A stretch of DNA of 64,000 nucleotides from contig JAVHKY010000058.1 of assembly GCA_035079385.1 (NCBI GenBank), positions 124,001 through 188,000 of the forward strand, read 5' to 3'. This document shows positions 41,754 through 53,529 of the stretch, piece after piece (position 1 is the first letter of the stretch; every line of letters begins with the position of its first letter). The translations under genes and the position numbers were made by a program. The stretch comes from Aspidiotus rigidus. Lineage: Eukaryota; Arthropoda; Insecta; Hemiptera; Diaspididae. The notes beneath the pieces are model-generated. The model was not told the origin of the DNA, made no database searches, and saw only the letters and a program-made list of their open reading frames with translations.

Positions 41754-42246
41754 GTAAGTTTTTATAGAAGCTTTTTAACGATGGGAAGTGAAAATTAAGG
41801 AAATAAAAAGAGAAAAGAGAAATTTTCAAATTAAGTTTTGATGATGGCAAGTGCCAAAAGCACTTGCGCAGAGGGTAAAATTGTGAAATTGTCTTTTTTC
41901 TCTTCTTAATTTTTACTTCCTCTTATACACCGTAACTTGGAGGAAGAAATAGATTCTACTTTCTCAAGGTTATCAGCTCGGGGTAGGAAATAGTATATTA
42001 TGATACAATTAGGGAACAAGGTGAGCGATACCTGAACGAGAGCTTGGCAACCCGAGCCGGGTCGAGGGCCGCCATGCAGCACGAGTTCACTGCTTGCATT
42101 GTTCTTGTGTGGCGTAAGGTAGATATATTTTGCCTGACAATGGACGTTTTATTCCCTAGAGAAAAACTAGCACGTTTTTTCTCCCAGGAGAACGAAAGAG
42201 GTTGAAATTCCGTGCGGAATCAAGAGCACTCCGAGGTATTAGAGTT

Positions 42247-42411
42247 AAGGCGCTAGAGGTATTCTCGCTCAATGTAAACAGATCTCGAATCCGAAGAATC
42301 AAGAGGTGGTGATGGTGGGTTCATGCAGAAGGTACACCATCACTACCACCACCAATTGAGTTTTCGGATACGACATCTGTTTACATTGAGCGAGAATACC
42401 TCTAGCGCCTT
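42247..42411. repeat. 165-bp foldback with about 70-bp arms
   Basis: The left arm starts AAGGCGCTAGAGGTATTCTC and the right arm ends GAGAATACCTCTAGCGCCTT. Matching continues through GCTCAATGTAAACAGAT and a GGTGGTGATGGTG/CACCATCAC-ACCACC block to a loop of about 17 bases. The first 45 bp of each arm pair almost perfectly. Confidence 0.9.
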
Positions 42412-44346
42412 ATTAAAAAATTGCATGCTCCACAAAATGGGTGGCGTGATATTACATACTTCTACGGTATGAACGATGGAACAGGAGAACCTAGCTGAAC
42501 AGAAAATCAAAATACGGGAAGTCCCCGAGCCAATGATTTTCTTCAAAAAGTGGGACATGTATTTTTCTACAGACAGCAGTAACAGCAAATGAGTCAAATA
42601 TAGTAGGATTGTAATTCACAGCGAATCTTATCCGATTCTTTCAATTCTCAATGGCACAAATTTTAACCCTATAAAAGCTGTGAAGATGGTATACGAGTAC
42701 AAATTACCGGTACCTACACAATCACCTGTTGGCTACTCGTCGTTTGACGATCTTTTGACGAGGAATGAAGTGACGGATTTTCTTTTTCATCCGTCCCTGA
42801 TGCAGCATAAAATATCTCACCGTCGTCTGCTCCGTATATATATTATGTATAACATAGTCACAGTATTGTGGAATTCGCTTTTTGTGTTCTGTTTTTCGTA
42901 ATGAACCGGAACATTCTTGGTCGCTCATCACGAAAATAATGTTTGAAAGCGCGCGAGAGACCGTGTAGACATTTAACCTTATTAAATTCTTGCAAGCATA
43001 CAATAGTTAGACTCTTACCTGGTGCACAGCACAGGCCTACGTTGTCGTAGTCATTAGGAAGATATCGTGTACATACAACTTTTGCTGTATGCATACACGT
43101 AAAGGCTGCGGTAATAACGCAGACATTGCCTACCCAAGAGTCGTGGACACAGAATACAGTAGCACAAAAACTCGACAACAGACGCCAAACTAATTGGTTG
43201 AACTTCGTATGTGTAAATGGGATAAATAATAATAACTATAATAGTAGTGAAAAATAAGCGGATACACGTATCAAACGGGCAAGTTAAATAAAGGGTTGAA
43301 AAATGTGCCCTCTATGACAATACCATAGTGTACTTTCTCTCGCTTTCATCTTTATTATCTTTTATAATAATTTTTTTTTTTTATATAAAACAACTGTTCG
43401 CGATTACGTGACCGTATTGTACAGACCTACAGCGCTGTAAACTTTGTTTATATATCAATATTTGACTACAGATTGAACGGAAATTATTATCGAATACAAT
43501 CGTCGGGCGAAAATGATATTTATTTTGGAAGGGTGAAAAAGTGAAGCGAAAAGGGATTTTGTATTTTTCTTCGCGTCAATATTCGCGATAGCTGTCGACG
43601 GTACACGAATCAAACATCTCTAAATGTATTCATCACAAAAGAATAATCGTACTGTGTAATTCGCTAATTAACGAAAATAAATATTCCATCAAATATGCAA
43701 CATCTTTAAAGATGCGGGACGCGAAAATAGAAAGGAGAACGCGGAATAATCTAGAAATCGACGGTGATGCAATTGGGCGTATTTAGTCTCATGGGGTTAA
43801 AATGTAACATTGTGAAACTCTTTATCAAAATGCGTATTTTCACTAGCGAAATTTTTACAATCCCCAGATGTTGGTGAATTTTATTATGAAGAGTAGAATT
43901 AGAATACGCTCCGCAAATGATGTGCGGTAGTTCAAAAATAGAAGAATCATCTTGGAAACATGTGAGTCACCTTGTTTGTTGGCTGCGTAATGAATTACCT
44001 TGAGTACTAGAGTATACTTTCGAAATTCTTTTTCAATAGCGATGAAGATACTACTAATTCCAGGTTATAGGGAAGATTCAATGCCGACTTTTTCTCTCTT
44101 TCTAACCCGTACAGGTCATGGATTTCGCGACAAGTTTGCGTTTAGGGACCACGAGCTAGACTGAGACTGCCCATCGTAAAAGCTTCTTGTTCTTCCCCGA
44201 GGATGAGGACTGAGCAGAGAGGGAAATAGAATTCAAGAATCAAAGAAGTGGATATCGTTGAAAGAGTGAACGGTAAGACAATATCAGAGGAAGGTGATGA
44301 ATTAAATGGCTTCAGAGATGAAAATAAAATCGAAATAACATTAGAT
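42412..44346. other. No gene recognised
   Basis: Short ORFs on both strands (for example 42680-42901 and 42858-43178) lack family signatures. No repeat stands out by eye. Confidence 0.45.
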
Positions 44347-47300
44347 GAAAGGCTCTAGCCGGGTCAGGGGAGGAAAATGACCTTGGTCGGAAAATGTTTC
44401 AAATGTCCGTCAAAATGTTGTCCCCAATGAGAAAACTCGAAATCCAGAAAATTGGACCCATCCGCTCACCCGCATGGGCTGTAGAGTCATTTTCAGGCCT
44501 AAAATCCAAATGGCTGTATCTCAGGCAATAATGATCGCACAGCGATAAAATTTGGGGACATTTTAGTATATGTAAACGTTCATCCATGGTTTTTCTTTCA
44601 AAAAAAATCATTCATATTTTCCCTAGTTTCTAGCAATAACAAAACTTCAAACTCGAATAAAAAAAAATCGGGGAGAGGCACTTGAGGAAAATCATTCATT
44701 TGAAGCGTCAAACCCTCTACTACAACAAACATGAGTACCATAGTCCTCGGTGAGGTGCAACATTCCCAAAAAAATCAATATTTTAATGAATTTCTGTAAT
44801 TTTTCAATGAATAGCGGGGTGAACTATGACTGCTACCGCAATAGACCGCGAGAAATCAATGGTCAATGTTTGAGGTGAAAAATACGCACTCCTCCGTGGG
44901 ATGAAATGGGAATGTTGATAGACCAAAAATATATTTTTAGTATTTCGTTTATCGGTTTGGTCAATTCTTATGTAAACACGTCCACCGATTAGGTGGAGTA
45001 CGTTAGATTGAGAAAAATAGTTGAAAAATTCTCCAGTCCCTGGAACAGTCTGAAAATAGTAGAGAAGTGAGAGAATCCACTGTTTCAACCTGGAAGACTG
45101 CGATTTTTCATATTTCATTCACCAAATAGGTCAAATCTCATATAAACATGTCTGTCAAGTTTGAAAAAAATGGTCAAAAAATTCTCCAGTCGCTGGAACG
45201 TTTTGGAAATGACAAATAATCGAGAAAATTCACTTTTTCACCCTGGAGGACCGCGAGTTTTGGTATTTCATTCATCAATTCGTTCAATTCTCAAATAACA
45301 TGTACGCCGAGTTTGAAAAAAATAGTCAAAAAATTCTCCAGCCGCTGAAACCTTCTGGAAATGACAAATAATCGAGAAAATCCACTTTTTCACCCTGGAG
45401 GTCTGTGATTTTTGGTATTATGCTTATCAATTACGTCAAATCTTAAGTAAATCAATTGAATTCATTTAAATATATCGACCGAGTTGAGAGAAAATAATCG
45501 AAAAATTCTCCAGCGGCTGGGACGGTCTAGAAATAGTACCAAGCCCAGAAAATCCACTTTTTCAATATGGAAAGCCCTGATTTTTGGTATGTTGTTTATC
45601 AATTAGGTCAAATCTTATGTTAATACGTCTTACGAGTTGGAAAAAAATAGTCAATAAATTCTCCAGTCGCTAGGACACTCTGGAAATGGTAAAAAACCAA
45701 GAATACATACCCACCCCTAAGATTCATTTCCTATACTGTGAAGTGTAGGATGTTTATTTTTTTTCCCCTGAAGTCTTAGTGGTACAAACTGTGTTACTAG
45801 GAACCGTGCACTTGCATGAAGTGCAGGAATCTTCTCTCGGGTTGAGGTGACAATGCTTCAAATATTGGAATTCGTGAGCATGACAATACAAAGGAGATGA
45901 TTGTCTTCTATTGTGTTTCGGGAGAGGATTCCTCCACATCATGCGAGTGCACGGCTACCAGAAACACAATTTGTACCGCTGCGACTCGAGGGGAGAAAAG
46001 TAACACATGAATCATAGTGGCGGGTGTGTACCTTTGATTTTTTAACACTTCCAGAGCGTCCCAACGACTGGAGAATTTTTTTCAATTTTTTTAAAACTTG
46101 GCGTAAGTGTTCTTATAAGAATTGACCATACTATCTGAGCGTCTGGAGAATGTACTGACTATTTTTTTCGAAATAGAGATGTGTTTACTTGAACTTATTG
46201 ATAAATAGAATATAAAAATCACGATTCTCCAAGTTCAAAAAGTAGATATTTTCAATTTTTCATTTTCCGACTATTCCAGCAACTGGAGAATTTATTGACT
46301 ATTTTTTCCAAACTCGGCGGAGGTGTTAACATGAGATATGACCTTTTTGAGAAACAACAAACCAGAAATCAGGGCTCTCCATGTTGAAAAAGTGGATTTG
46401 GTACTATTTCTAGATTGTTCCAGCGACTGGAGAATTTATTGACTATTTTTTTCCAACTCGGCGGATGTATTTACATAAGAATTGACCTTATTGATGAACA
46501 GAATATGAAAAATCATCTCCAGCGACTGGAGAATTTTTTGACCATTTTTTTCAAACTTGACAGACATGTTTATGTAAGCTTTGACCTTGATGAATGAAAT
46601 ATGAAAACTCACGGTCCTCCAGGGTGAAAAAGTGAATTTTCTCGATTATTTGTCATTTCCAAAACGTTCCAGCGACTGGAGAATTTTTTGACCATTTTTT
46701 CAAACTTGACGGACATGTTCATGTAAGATCTATTTGATGAATGAAATATGAAAAATCGCAGTCTTCCAGGTTGAAACAGTGGATTCTCCCACTTCTCTAC
46801 TATTTTCAGACTGTTCCAGCGACTGGAGAATTTTTCAACTATTTTTCTCAATCTAACGTACTCCACCTAATCGGTGGACGTGTTTACATAAGAATTGACC
46901 AAATCGATAAACGAAATACTAAAAATATATTTTTGGTCTATCAACATTCCCATTTCATCTCATGGAGGAGTGCGTATTTTTCACCTCAAACATTGACCAT
47001 TGATTTCTGGCGGTCTATTGCGGTAGCAGTCATAGTTCACCCCGCTATTCATTGAAAAATCACAGAAATTCATTAAAATATTGATTTTTTTGGGAATGTT
47101 GCACCTCACCGAGGACTATGGTACTCATGTATGTTGTAGTAGAAGGTATGACGCTTCAAATGAATGATTTTCCCCAGGTGCCTCCCCCCCCGATTTTTTT
47201 TTATTCGAGTTTGAAGTTTTGTCATTGCTAGAAACTAGGGAAAATATGAATAATTTTTTTGAAAAAAATACCATGGATGAACGTTCACATATACTAAAAT

Positions 47301-47511
47301 GTTCTCAAGTTTCATCGCTGTGCGATCATTATTGTCTGAAATACAGCCATTTGGATTTTAGGCCTGAAAATGACTTTGCAGCCCATGTGGGTGAGCATAT
47401 GGGTCCAAATTTTTGGATTTCGAGTTTTCTCATTAGAGACGACTTTTTGACAGACATTTGAAACAGTTTCCGACCAAGGCCATTTTCCCCCCTTACTCGG
47501 CTAGAGCCTTT
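44347..47511. mobile_element. 3.2-kb foldback element with tandem units in its arms
   Basis: The two halves are reverse complements. The minus-strand frame at 44804-45118 and the plus-strand frame at 46741-47055 encode almost the same 104-aa string, and 44399-44611 mirrors 47219-47461. These pairs share an axis near 45930. Outer ends are GAAAGGCTCTAGCC (left) and GGCTAGAGCCTTT (right). The inner parts of both arms contain six to seven tandem units of about 100-150 bp, each with 'ccagcgactggagaatttnttgac'. The spacer (45780-45980) is itself partly palindromic (GGTACAAACTGTGTT / AACACAATTTGTACC). This architecture is that of Foldback-type transposons. No transposase is visible. Confidence 0.8.
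46060..46850. repeat. Tandem units in the right arm of the foldback
   Basis: '(c)agcgactggagaattt' occurs at about 46067, 46283, 46423, 46521, 46671 and 46818, with a diverged unit near 46141. Mirror units lie at about 45035-45680 on the left arm. Confidence 0.85.
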
Positions 47512-48945
47512 GGGAAAGAATTCTTGATCCGCTGCGTTACAGAAGACCATAGTCGAAACTTTCGCTCTTTGGTGTTTTCCTAGCACATCTCGTACTGATC
47601 TTCATTCATTTGAAAACACTGTTTATCTTCAATAAATCGAAGCCTTCGCTTATAAATTTTTGTATCTTTCAAAAATAAAAAGTTTCCACCTCCATATCGT
47701 CGAAACAGAAATTATTCTAATGCTAAATCTAGGATTTCGTTCTCAGTATTTCCAAAATCTCTCATCTATAGGTCAATTTTTGATGGGTAGGAAAGCTCTT
47801 ACTGTAAATCTTCTGACCAGATCTCCATATTGTGATGTCACGACTCGATATCTGGAAGTCTTACTGGTAATTTTCTATCGTTGAGTTCAAGGTGTAGACT
47901 CTGTAAAATCTCCTAATTCATCCACAAGAACATTATTCCTACGCTGCCTTAAAAAAACATGATGACTCAAAGTGCTTTAGAGAGGGATTTAGTTTATTTT
48001 TTCATGAAGTCATTTTTCGACAAACAGGACACTTCTATGCGAAGGATTTTGACCGTTTATAGTGTTTCAGATGCATAGTACGAGAAGTAGTCAATTTTGA
48101 TGGTTATCAGGACTTCATTCTCAATAACTTCTTCCAAATCTGAACCCAAATTTTCGTACGCATCCTCGATCCAAAGCTTCGTAACCAGTCACTAATCTAA
48201 AAATTCTACCTTCATTTTCACCGCTATACTGAATATCATAGATTCTTGTCTTTCTCATCTCACCTTCCTCGCTTCTCTGCACAAAACTCCACCGTTAACT
48301 GATTCAGTCCCATCTCTCGTCAACGGACGCCATCATCCCAAATCACTCGTGCCACCACCCCAGGCACAAGTTATCGGCAATCCAGAACGACTGCTATCGG
48401 ACAATTTCTGTCCTGAAAAACGATGAAGAGAAATTGAGATAGTGCAGAAGCCAACGGCTACCATAGAAGTGTGGTGGAGGGGAGTCTTTGGGAAAACGGA
48501 AGCCAAGAAGGGAGCCCATGATAGCACGCCGAGAAAGTACTCCGGATCGATACCATATATAGGAAAGTAGTGATAAGAGTGTTCAACGACCATGCTGTGA
48601 GTGTACGCATCCATAATAACCCACCCATGGTGAAGAGAATCAGCAATGACCGGACGGAAGAAAGAGACAAGGAAAGCATGAGTGGAATGTACAAGCTCAG
48701 TTAGAAACAAAGCCAAGGTATCTACGAATAATGGAATCCTCAAGTGTACGAGCCATATTAATACAAAGCATGACTCTTTTGTACCAAGGTATTTACACAG
48801 GTGAGACTGGAAGAGTTCAAGACCAGGAAGAAGGAGTATCAAACACCGAGGGAGAAAGAAGATGGGAGTTCACTGTATGGTAAACACCGTAACGAAGAAT
48901 AGCACAATATTTAAAGTCATACACCTAGATAATCACACACTTTGG
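47512..48945. other. No intact gene; one more RNase H-family fragment at 48120-48330
   Basis: At 48140-48310 the plus strand matches the RNase H family of 37400-40080 ('tctgaacccaaattttcgtacgcatcctcgatccaaag', then 'ctaaaaattctaccttcattttcac'). The minus-strand ORF of 169 codons at 48333-48842 has no recognised family, and its Cys/Pro/Ser/His-rich composition does not convince me. Confidence 0.45.
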
Positions 48946-48949
48946 GAAT

Positions 48950-49290
48950 AGATGGAGATTGCAAAGGCAAGAAGGAAAAAAGTCAGCCTCTTGAACAATG
49001 TCATCACGTTTGACAGCGAAAAATTATCCAGCCAGGTGATCGGACAAGAGACGACGGCAGCAAACCTGGTAGCCAATAGAAACGCAAGCAGCATATCACA
49101 GCCAAGAAGAACACAGTGTCATATTAAAAAGAATTAACATGTTTTAAGAGTGAACCAATCACAACACTGCATTGTTGTAGCCAATAAGATCTCAGTATTA
49201 TTCTATAAAAACTCATGTTTACAGCCTTGTTTTTCAGTAGCGACACAACTGATGATGGGGTAACACCCAAACGTAACTAATAAAGTAGAA
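48950..49290 (+). pseudogene. Probable Penelope-like 3' end with hammerhead-like motif
   Basis: A CCAATAAG...CTATAAAA-containing stretch is followed by CTGATGATGGGG, TAACACCC and AAACG, then AATAAAG. The order 'CTGATGATG, hairpin, AAACG' is the same as in the inverted-end element at 5702-9396. The upstream frame (48952-49137, with KVSLLNNVITFDSEKLSSQV) could be the last part of its protein, but I do not recognise it. Confidence 0.35.
49249..49274 (+). ncRNA. Hammerhead-like terminal motif
   Basis: CTGATGA, extra T, GGGG-taac-ACCC hairpin, then AAACG. It shares the extra T with the motifs at 5771-5801 and 9280-9310, but the GAAA strand has become CAAA. Likely a decayed or inactive form. Confidence 0.3.
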
Positions 49291-50980
49291 TTTGACAGAT
49301 ACATTTTGTCGTTTAATCTTTCGTCGCTGCCAGTGATGAATAGAAAGATTCTCACCAGTACACACCGCACGTGGTCACGTTCGTTTGACAGCTCAATTTC
49401 GAAGAAAGCTCCAAAAAGCTTTCGAAAAATCAATACACCCTAGAAGTATACACGTACATAATGTTATGTTGATGTTTGTATCGTGTGTCAAAATGTACAG
49501 AGCAGAGTACATCTCGCTCTACCGAAAGCAATTCACTATTTTTGGAGCCGGTGCTAGCGTCCAAGCCGCGTGGAAAATGACTTTATAATTTTCCGAGAGG
49601 AGAAAAAAATTTTGCGTCACGTTCGCGTGACAGTAATGTACCGCTCTTTTTCTGGTATTCGTTCCACGAAATGGGTGGGACTCGGGTCTCTAGTGTGCAT
49701 TCCGGTAAAACGAAACATTCTTAATTCTTCGAAAACTTTTTAAATTTGAGGATACGCAGTGTAGCGGGAAGTGCACGGGTCTATTTTTTTCTGTCCCAAT
49801 AGGAGCAGTTTACAAAACTGACTGACAAACTCCGCGGTAGAGGTTTGCGCCTGAAATTAAGTCGTTTAGAATTCTGTGTGAGAAGAGACCGCGAGTACCG
49901 GCGAACTTACAACTAATAATCGCATTACCGATATTCTTTATGTTCGTTCACGAAGCGATTTATGTTATTAACGTTACGATCACTATCAATAAAATGTCGG
50001 CTTAAACGAGATACGAGAATTAAGAAGAATATTAAGATGCCGTCTCTCGACGTATTAACCGAGCTCCCCTTCACCTCTAGAGTCAAGAGTATATTTGCGC
50101 GTTCGAGTTGAGGTTTCTTTCTTCTTTTCTTTTTTTTTTTTTTCACCTTCGAAGTCATAACCATAAATTATTACAGCGTCCATAGGAACGAGTAAAGTTG
50201 ACGTGCATTCGTTTCGCTTGTAAAATGCCTCGGAAAACGTGACAAATACGGTATTCGCAATTTTTTAATATTCCTTCTTGTGTTCTCCATTTTGTATTAG
50301 AAAATAATAACAAGTACCTACGTACGAAACTATTATTTTTTGGGGGATACAACTACAACTCCATATACCTACACCATTTTTAAAATTCCGACGTAAGTAT
50401 CCTACTCTTCAGAGACAATGACTCCTAAAGGGGGACGAGAAAGATGCTAAATGCACGAAATAAAATTTTCTGATCCCATGGATGAATTCTCCAACAACTA
50501 TAAAAATAGAAAATGTTTTTAGCCTGGTCACGAAGCGAACAAAAATCGAATTTCACCAAATATTTTCATCCATTTGTCTTCACTTAAAGTACTTGAATAA
50601 TATTTGATTCCACCTTTACTTTATGAATTTGCGTCCATGCGGTCATCACCGTCCGCCCGATGTTTTGACTTGTTAAAATTTCGACCTTCTTTGATCTCTA
50701 GAAGACAGTAGTCACTAAAACCAATGACCTCGACTTACATGATACACGCACTTCATTTTTGAACCTCGTAGATAGTTTCTCAACATCTCATGCGATTTCC
50801 AACAATTCCCTTTCCTTTCCAGCCTCCTCACTCTTGCTCTCCAATTAAGTTTTTGACGTAGAAGTAGTACCATAATTTATGCCAGCATTTCCATAACTTG
50901 TATCCCTCTTCTTTTTCCAGTCTACTTTCTTTATTCGAGAATCAGCAACCCTGCTCTCTTACATTGCTAATTTCAAACAA
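49291..50980. other. No gene recognised
   Basis: Contains only short, unsupported ORFs and an A/T-rich background. I see no repeat structure. Confidence 0.45.
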
Positions 50981-50984
50981 AAGC

Positions 50985-51180
50985 CGCAAGCGATTGCACC
51001 GCCGAAAAAAAGCATACGAAAGAGCAAAAATGCATAAGCAAAGAGTAGTGCTGCCAAATAGCTGAGGAGGATTCGTTTGGCAAGCCCTACAAGATAGTGC
51101 TGAAGGGCCTTTCAGTAATGGGCGAGTCATTTATCGCCTGTTCCCACAGTAGCCACAAGAATGGGTATCAGCGTCAAGAA
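50985..51180 (+). pseudogene. R1-type LINE fragment, linker before the RT
   Basis: 'gaggattcgtttggcaagccctacaagatagtgctgaag' + 'ggcctttcagtaatg' matches 5977-6040 of the R1-like LINE, which encodes DPFGKPYKLVLKK and LKGLSAM. The matching frame is broken and about 12 bp are missing. Similarity is lost by 51180. Confidence 0.65.
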
Positions 51181-51639
51181 GCCTTATCAATAGGGATGTT
51201 GTGAGCCACACCTCGCAGACACTCGATAACATCGGTTCCTTCGTCGTATAGATCAAAACTTGTCTGCAGTCTTAAGGCGGAATCTTTGTACTTTCACCGG
51301 GATTTTGCTCGTGGTTCACGCATCAACTACTGCTCGTGTCACGCTTCCGTCAGAATCAAATTCATGATCCCGTGCTTCGGAAGATCCTGGATTGCAGCGT
51401 TGAAACAGTTCCACAACTCCAACGAAAATCGGGGAACCGGACGACTTCGCTGGCCTCGTTGCCATCGAGGAAGCTCAAAGTAGTCCAGGACGAAATCCGG
51501 AACAGGTGAAGAAATAAGGTTCTTTTCTTTAGTTATCGTTTCAAACGTACGAACGACCTAGCCTTAAGGCCACAGGCGGACTACTCGAATTTTTTGGAGG
51601 ACTGTATGAGTCAGTAGTGGCTTCTGAGTAACGCTAATG

Positions 51640-52015
51640 AAAACATATCGCATGGAACAAAAAGGAGAATACGGCCCAACTGATAGATATCGCCGTACCA
51701 TATGCAAATAACATGCAGAAAACATATGAAGAAAATATCAGGAAGTATGAAGAACTCAGTAGACAAATCCGGAACATGTCAAAGGTGAAGAAAGTTGAAT
51801 CGATACCGATCATAATATCAAGTATGGGACTCGTACATAAAGAGCTGCGGCCAGACCTAAGAAGAATTGGAATCAAGGAAAATTGCTACAAGAAGATGCA
51901 GAAGGCGATTGTAATAAAAAACATGCAGTCTACTACGCGAGTTCCTAGGGGAAAAGTGAATGTGACTGTCACTTGGAAAGTAACCCGTACAGTCATGTTA
52001 CAGCACCCACATTGA
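51640..52015 (+). pseudogene. C-terminal fragment of another LINE ORF
   Basis: The frame reads AWNKKENTAQLIDIAVPYAN, then KTYEENIRKYEELSRQIRNM, VESIPIIISSMGLVHKEL and LRRIGI. It corresponds to the widespread LINE C-terminal pattern 'iIDvavP.D.N....... KY..L..ei...w.v..v..iPivisa.G.v...l...L..igi', which I associate with elements that use a restriction-like (PD-D/ExK) endonuclease. The precise clade is uncertain. The Cys-rich and RT parts are missing. Confidence 0.6.
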
Positions 52016-52149
52016 GAAAATGTGGAGAAGAGAAAGATAATAATGATGATACTAAAATTTTCTGGCAGAGCCAAATAAATAAAGATTATGTTCATGCGCA
52101 TACGTGCGTGCATCCGTGCAATACTAGCTTAGTATACTAGGCTTCATTA

Positions 52150-52530
52150 CACTAGGCAACAATTAAAATTTTGTTGAAAATTGCTGAAGTGAGATAGGTT
52201 GTATCTAGACGTATTTTTTGCGCTTATTTCAGAACCGCCGTTTTTTGATAGGAGGTCGCGTTTTCTTGTTATCACATAGTTTAGTTGCCGCGCATCGTCG
52301 TGAGACGAAGCGTTCTTTATCGAGCTTCGATCAACGATAGCAGTATCAACGCTCGATAAGGAACGCTTCGTCTCGCGACGATGCGCGGCAACTAAACTAT
52401 GTGATAACAAGAAAACGCGACCTCCTATCAAAAAACGGAAAACGGTTCTGAAATCAGCGCAAAAAATACTTTTAGATACAACCTGTCTCACTTCAGCAAT
52501 TTTCAAATAATTTTCAATTGTTGCCTAGTG
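52150..52530. mobile_element. Near-perfect 381-bp palindromic foldback
   Basis: The left arm begins CACTAGGCAACAATT and the right arm ends AATTGTTGCCTAGTG. Arms of about 175 bp match almost base for base, including GATAGGAGGTCGCGTTTTCT, AACTAAACTATGTGATAACA and CGAAGCGTT, around a loop of about 30 bases near 52325-52355. There is no coding content. Very low divergence between arms suggests recent origin or ongoing correction. Confidence 0.9.
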
Positions 52531-52847
52531 TTATATACTAGCCCTAATGTACATTATACTAGCCTAATATACTAGCTGAGCTATACTATTTGGTGGCTTA
52601 AGAAGGCTAGCCTTTCTTCAAGCTAATTCATGGAATTGGGAAAGCTGGCCTCTCTTTGTTTACTACCTTTATTATACAAGACCTTCATACCAGAATTATG
52701 CTCAACCAAGGAAGCGCCCACAAAAGCCAATCGCCCAAAATATTTCATATCAGATTTCACGCAAGCTGAAGGGTAATAGCCCAAAATGTATCTTATCAGA
52801 CTTTGCCCCACAAAAATAGCTCAAAATATTTTCCCATAAATGTAGAC

Positions 52848-53161
52848 CAGTAGTGCTCAACCTACGGCCCGCGAGCCCGTAACAAGAAATGAAAAAATAG
52901 GGAGAAAAGGAAAAAAAGGGGGGAAAAGGGGGAAAAATGAAAATGGTAAGAAATTTGATGATTAAGAAGTGAACAATATTTGTAACTTTTTAATACGTAG
53001 AGGATATGAAACTCTACCGGTATGCCTCTTTTCCATATTTTTGCTGATTTGATAATTACCTATTATAAAAAATTATGAATATTCTACTTTTTTTTTGTGG
53101 TCCGCGAGAATTTTCAACTCATTCTATGTGGCCCCCTGTCCAAAAAGGTTGAGCATCCCTG
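52848..53161. mobile_element. hAT-like MITE
   Basis: Ends CAGTAGTGCTCAACCT and AGGTTGAGCATCCCTG are inverted repeats, with ACGGCCCGCGAG near the left end. Flanks ATGTAGAC (left) and AAGTAGAC (right) form an imperfect 8-bp target duplication. Confidence 0.8.
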
Positions 53162-53529
53162 AAGTAGACAATTGCTTTATAGGCTTTCTCCGAAGCGTCA
53201 CAAAAGGCGTGTAGTTCAATGAAAGTAGGGGCAAAAGTGAAGTAATATCTCACAAGTGCGCGCTTGACCTAGTAGAAGCCTAGACTAGAATATTATTCAA
53301 GACGACTGCTAAAATATAAAAAAGGGGGCATGAAACATGATCTTCATTCATTTGGCTACGCCAGAAAATTTTATTTTTGTTGTATTCTTTTACGTGTGCG
53401 TCAAGCTGCAGAATTTTCGAACTTGTGTAAATAAACTTTTTTGTAGTGTTCGATGTACCAAAAACCAAATCGATAGAATTTATATGGGATGACGAGTGTT
53501 GAAAAAAATGTGGAAAGGCTTATAGATTA

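Noticed and set aside
41846..41870. Short hairpin GCAAGTGC...GCACTTGC as a miRNA or terminator
   Set aside because: Only 8-9 bp of stem and no supporting context; expected by chance in 64 kb.
44804..47055. 104-aa conserved protein encoded twice
   Set aside because: The conservation follows from arm identity of the foldback; it lacks any domain and the surrounding arm sequence is equally similar.
48333..48842. 169-aa minus-strand ORF as a real gene
   Set aside because: No recognisable motif, odd composition and no splice or promoter context; the region is near other TE debris. Left as unassigned sequence.
52147..52506. 119-aa minus-strand ORF
   Set aside because: It spans the loop of a palindrome, so its two halves are antisense to each other; a by-product of the foldback.
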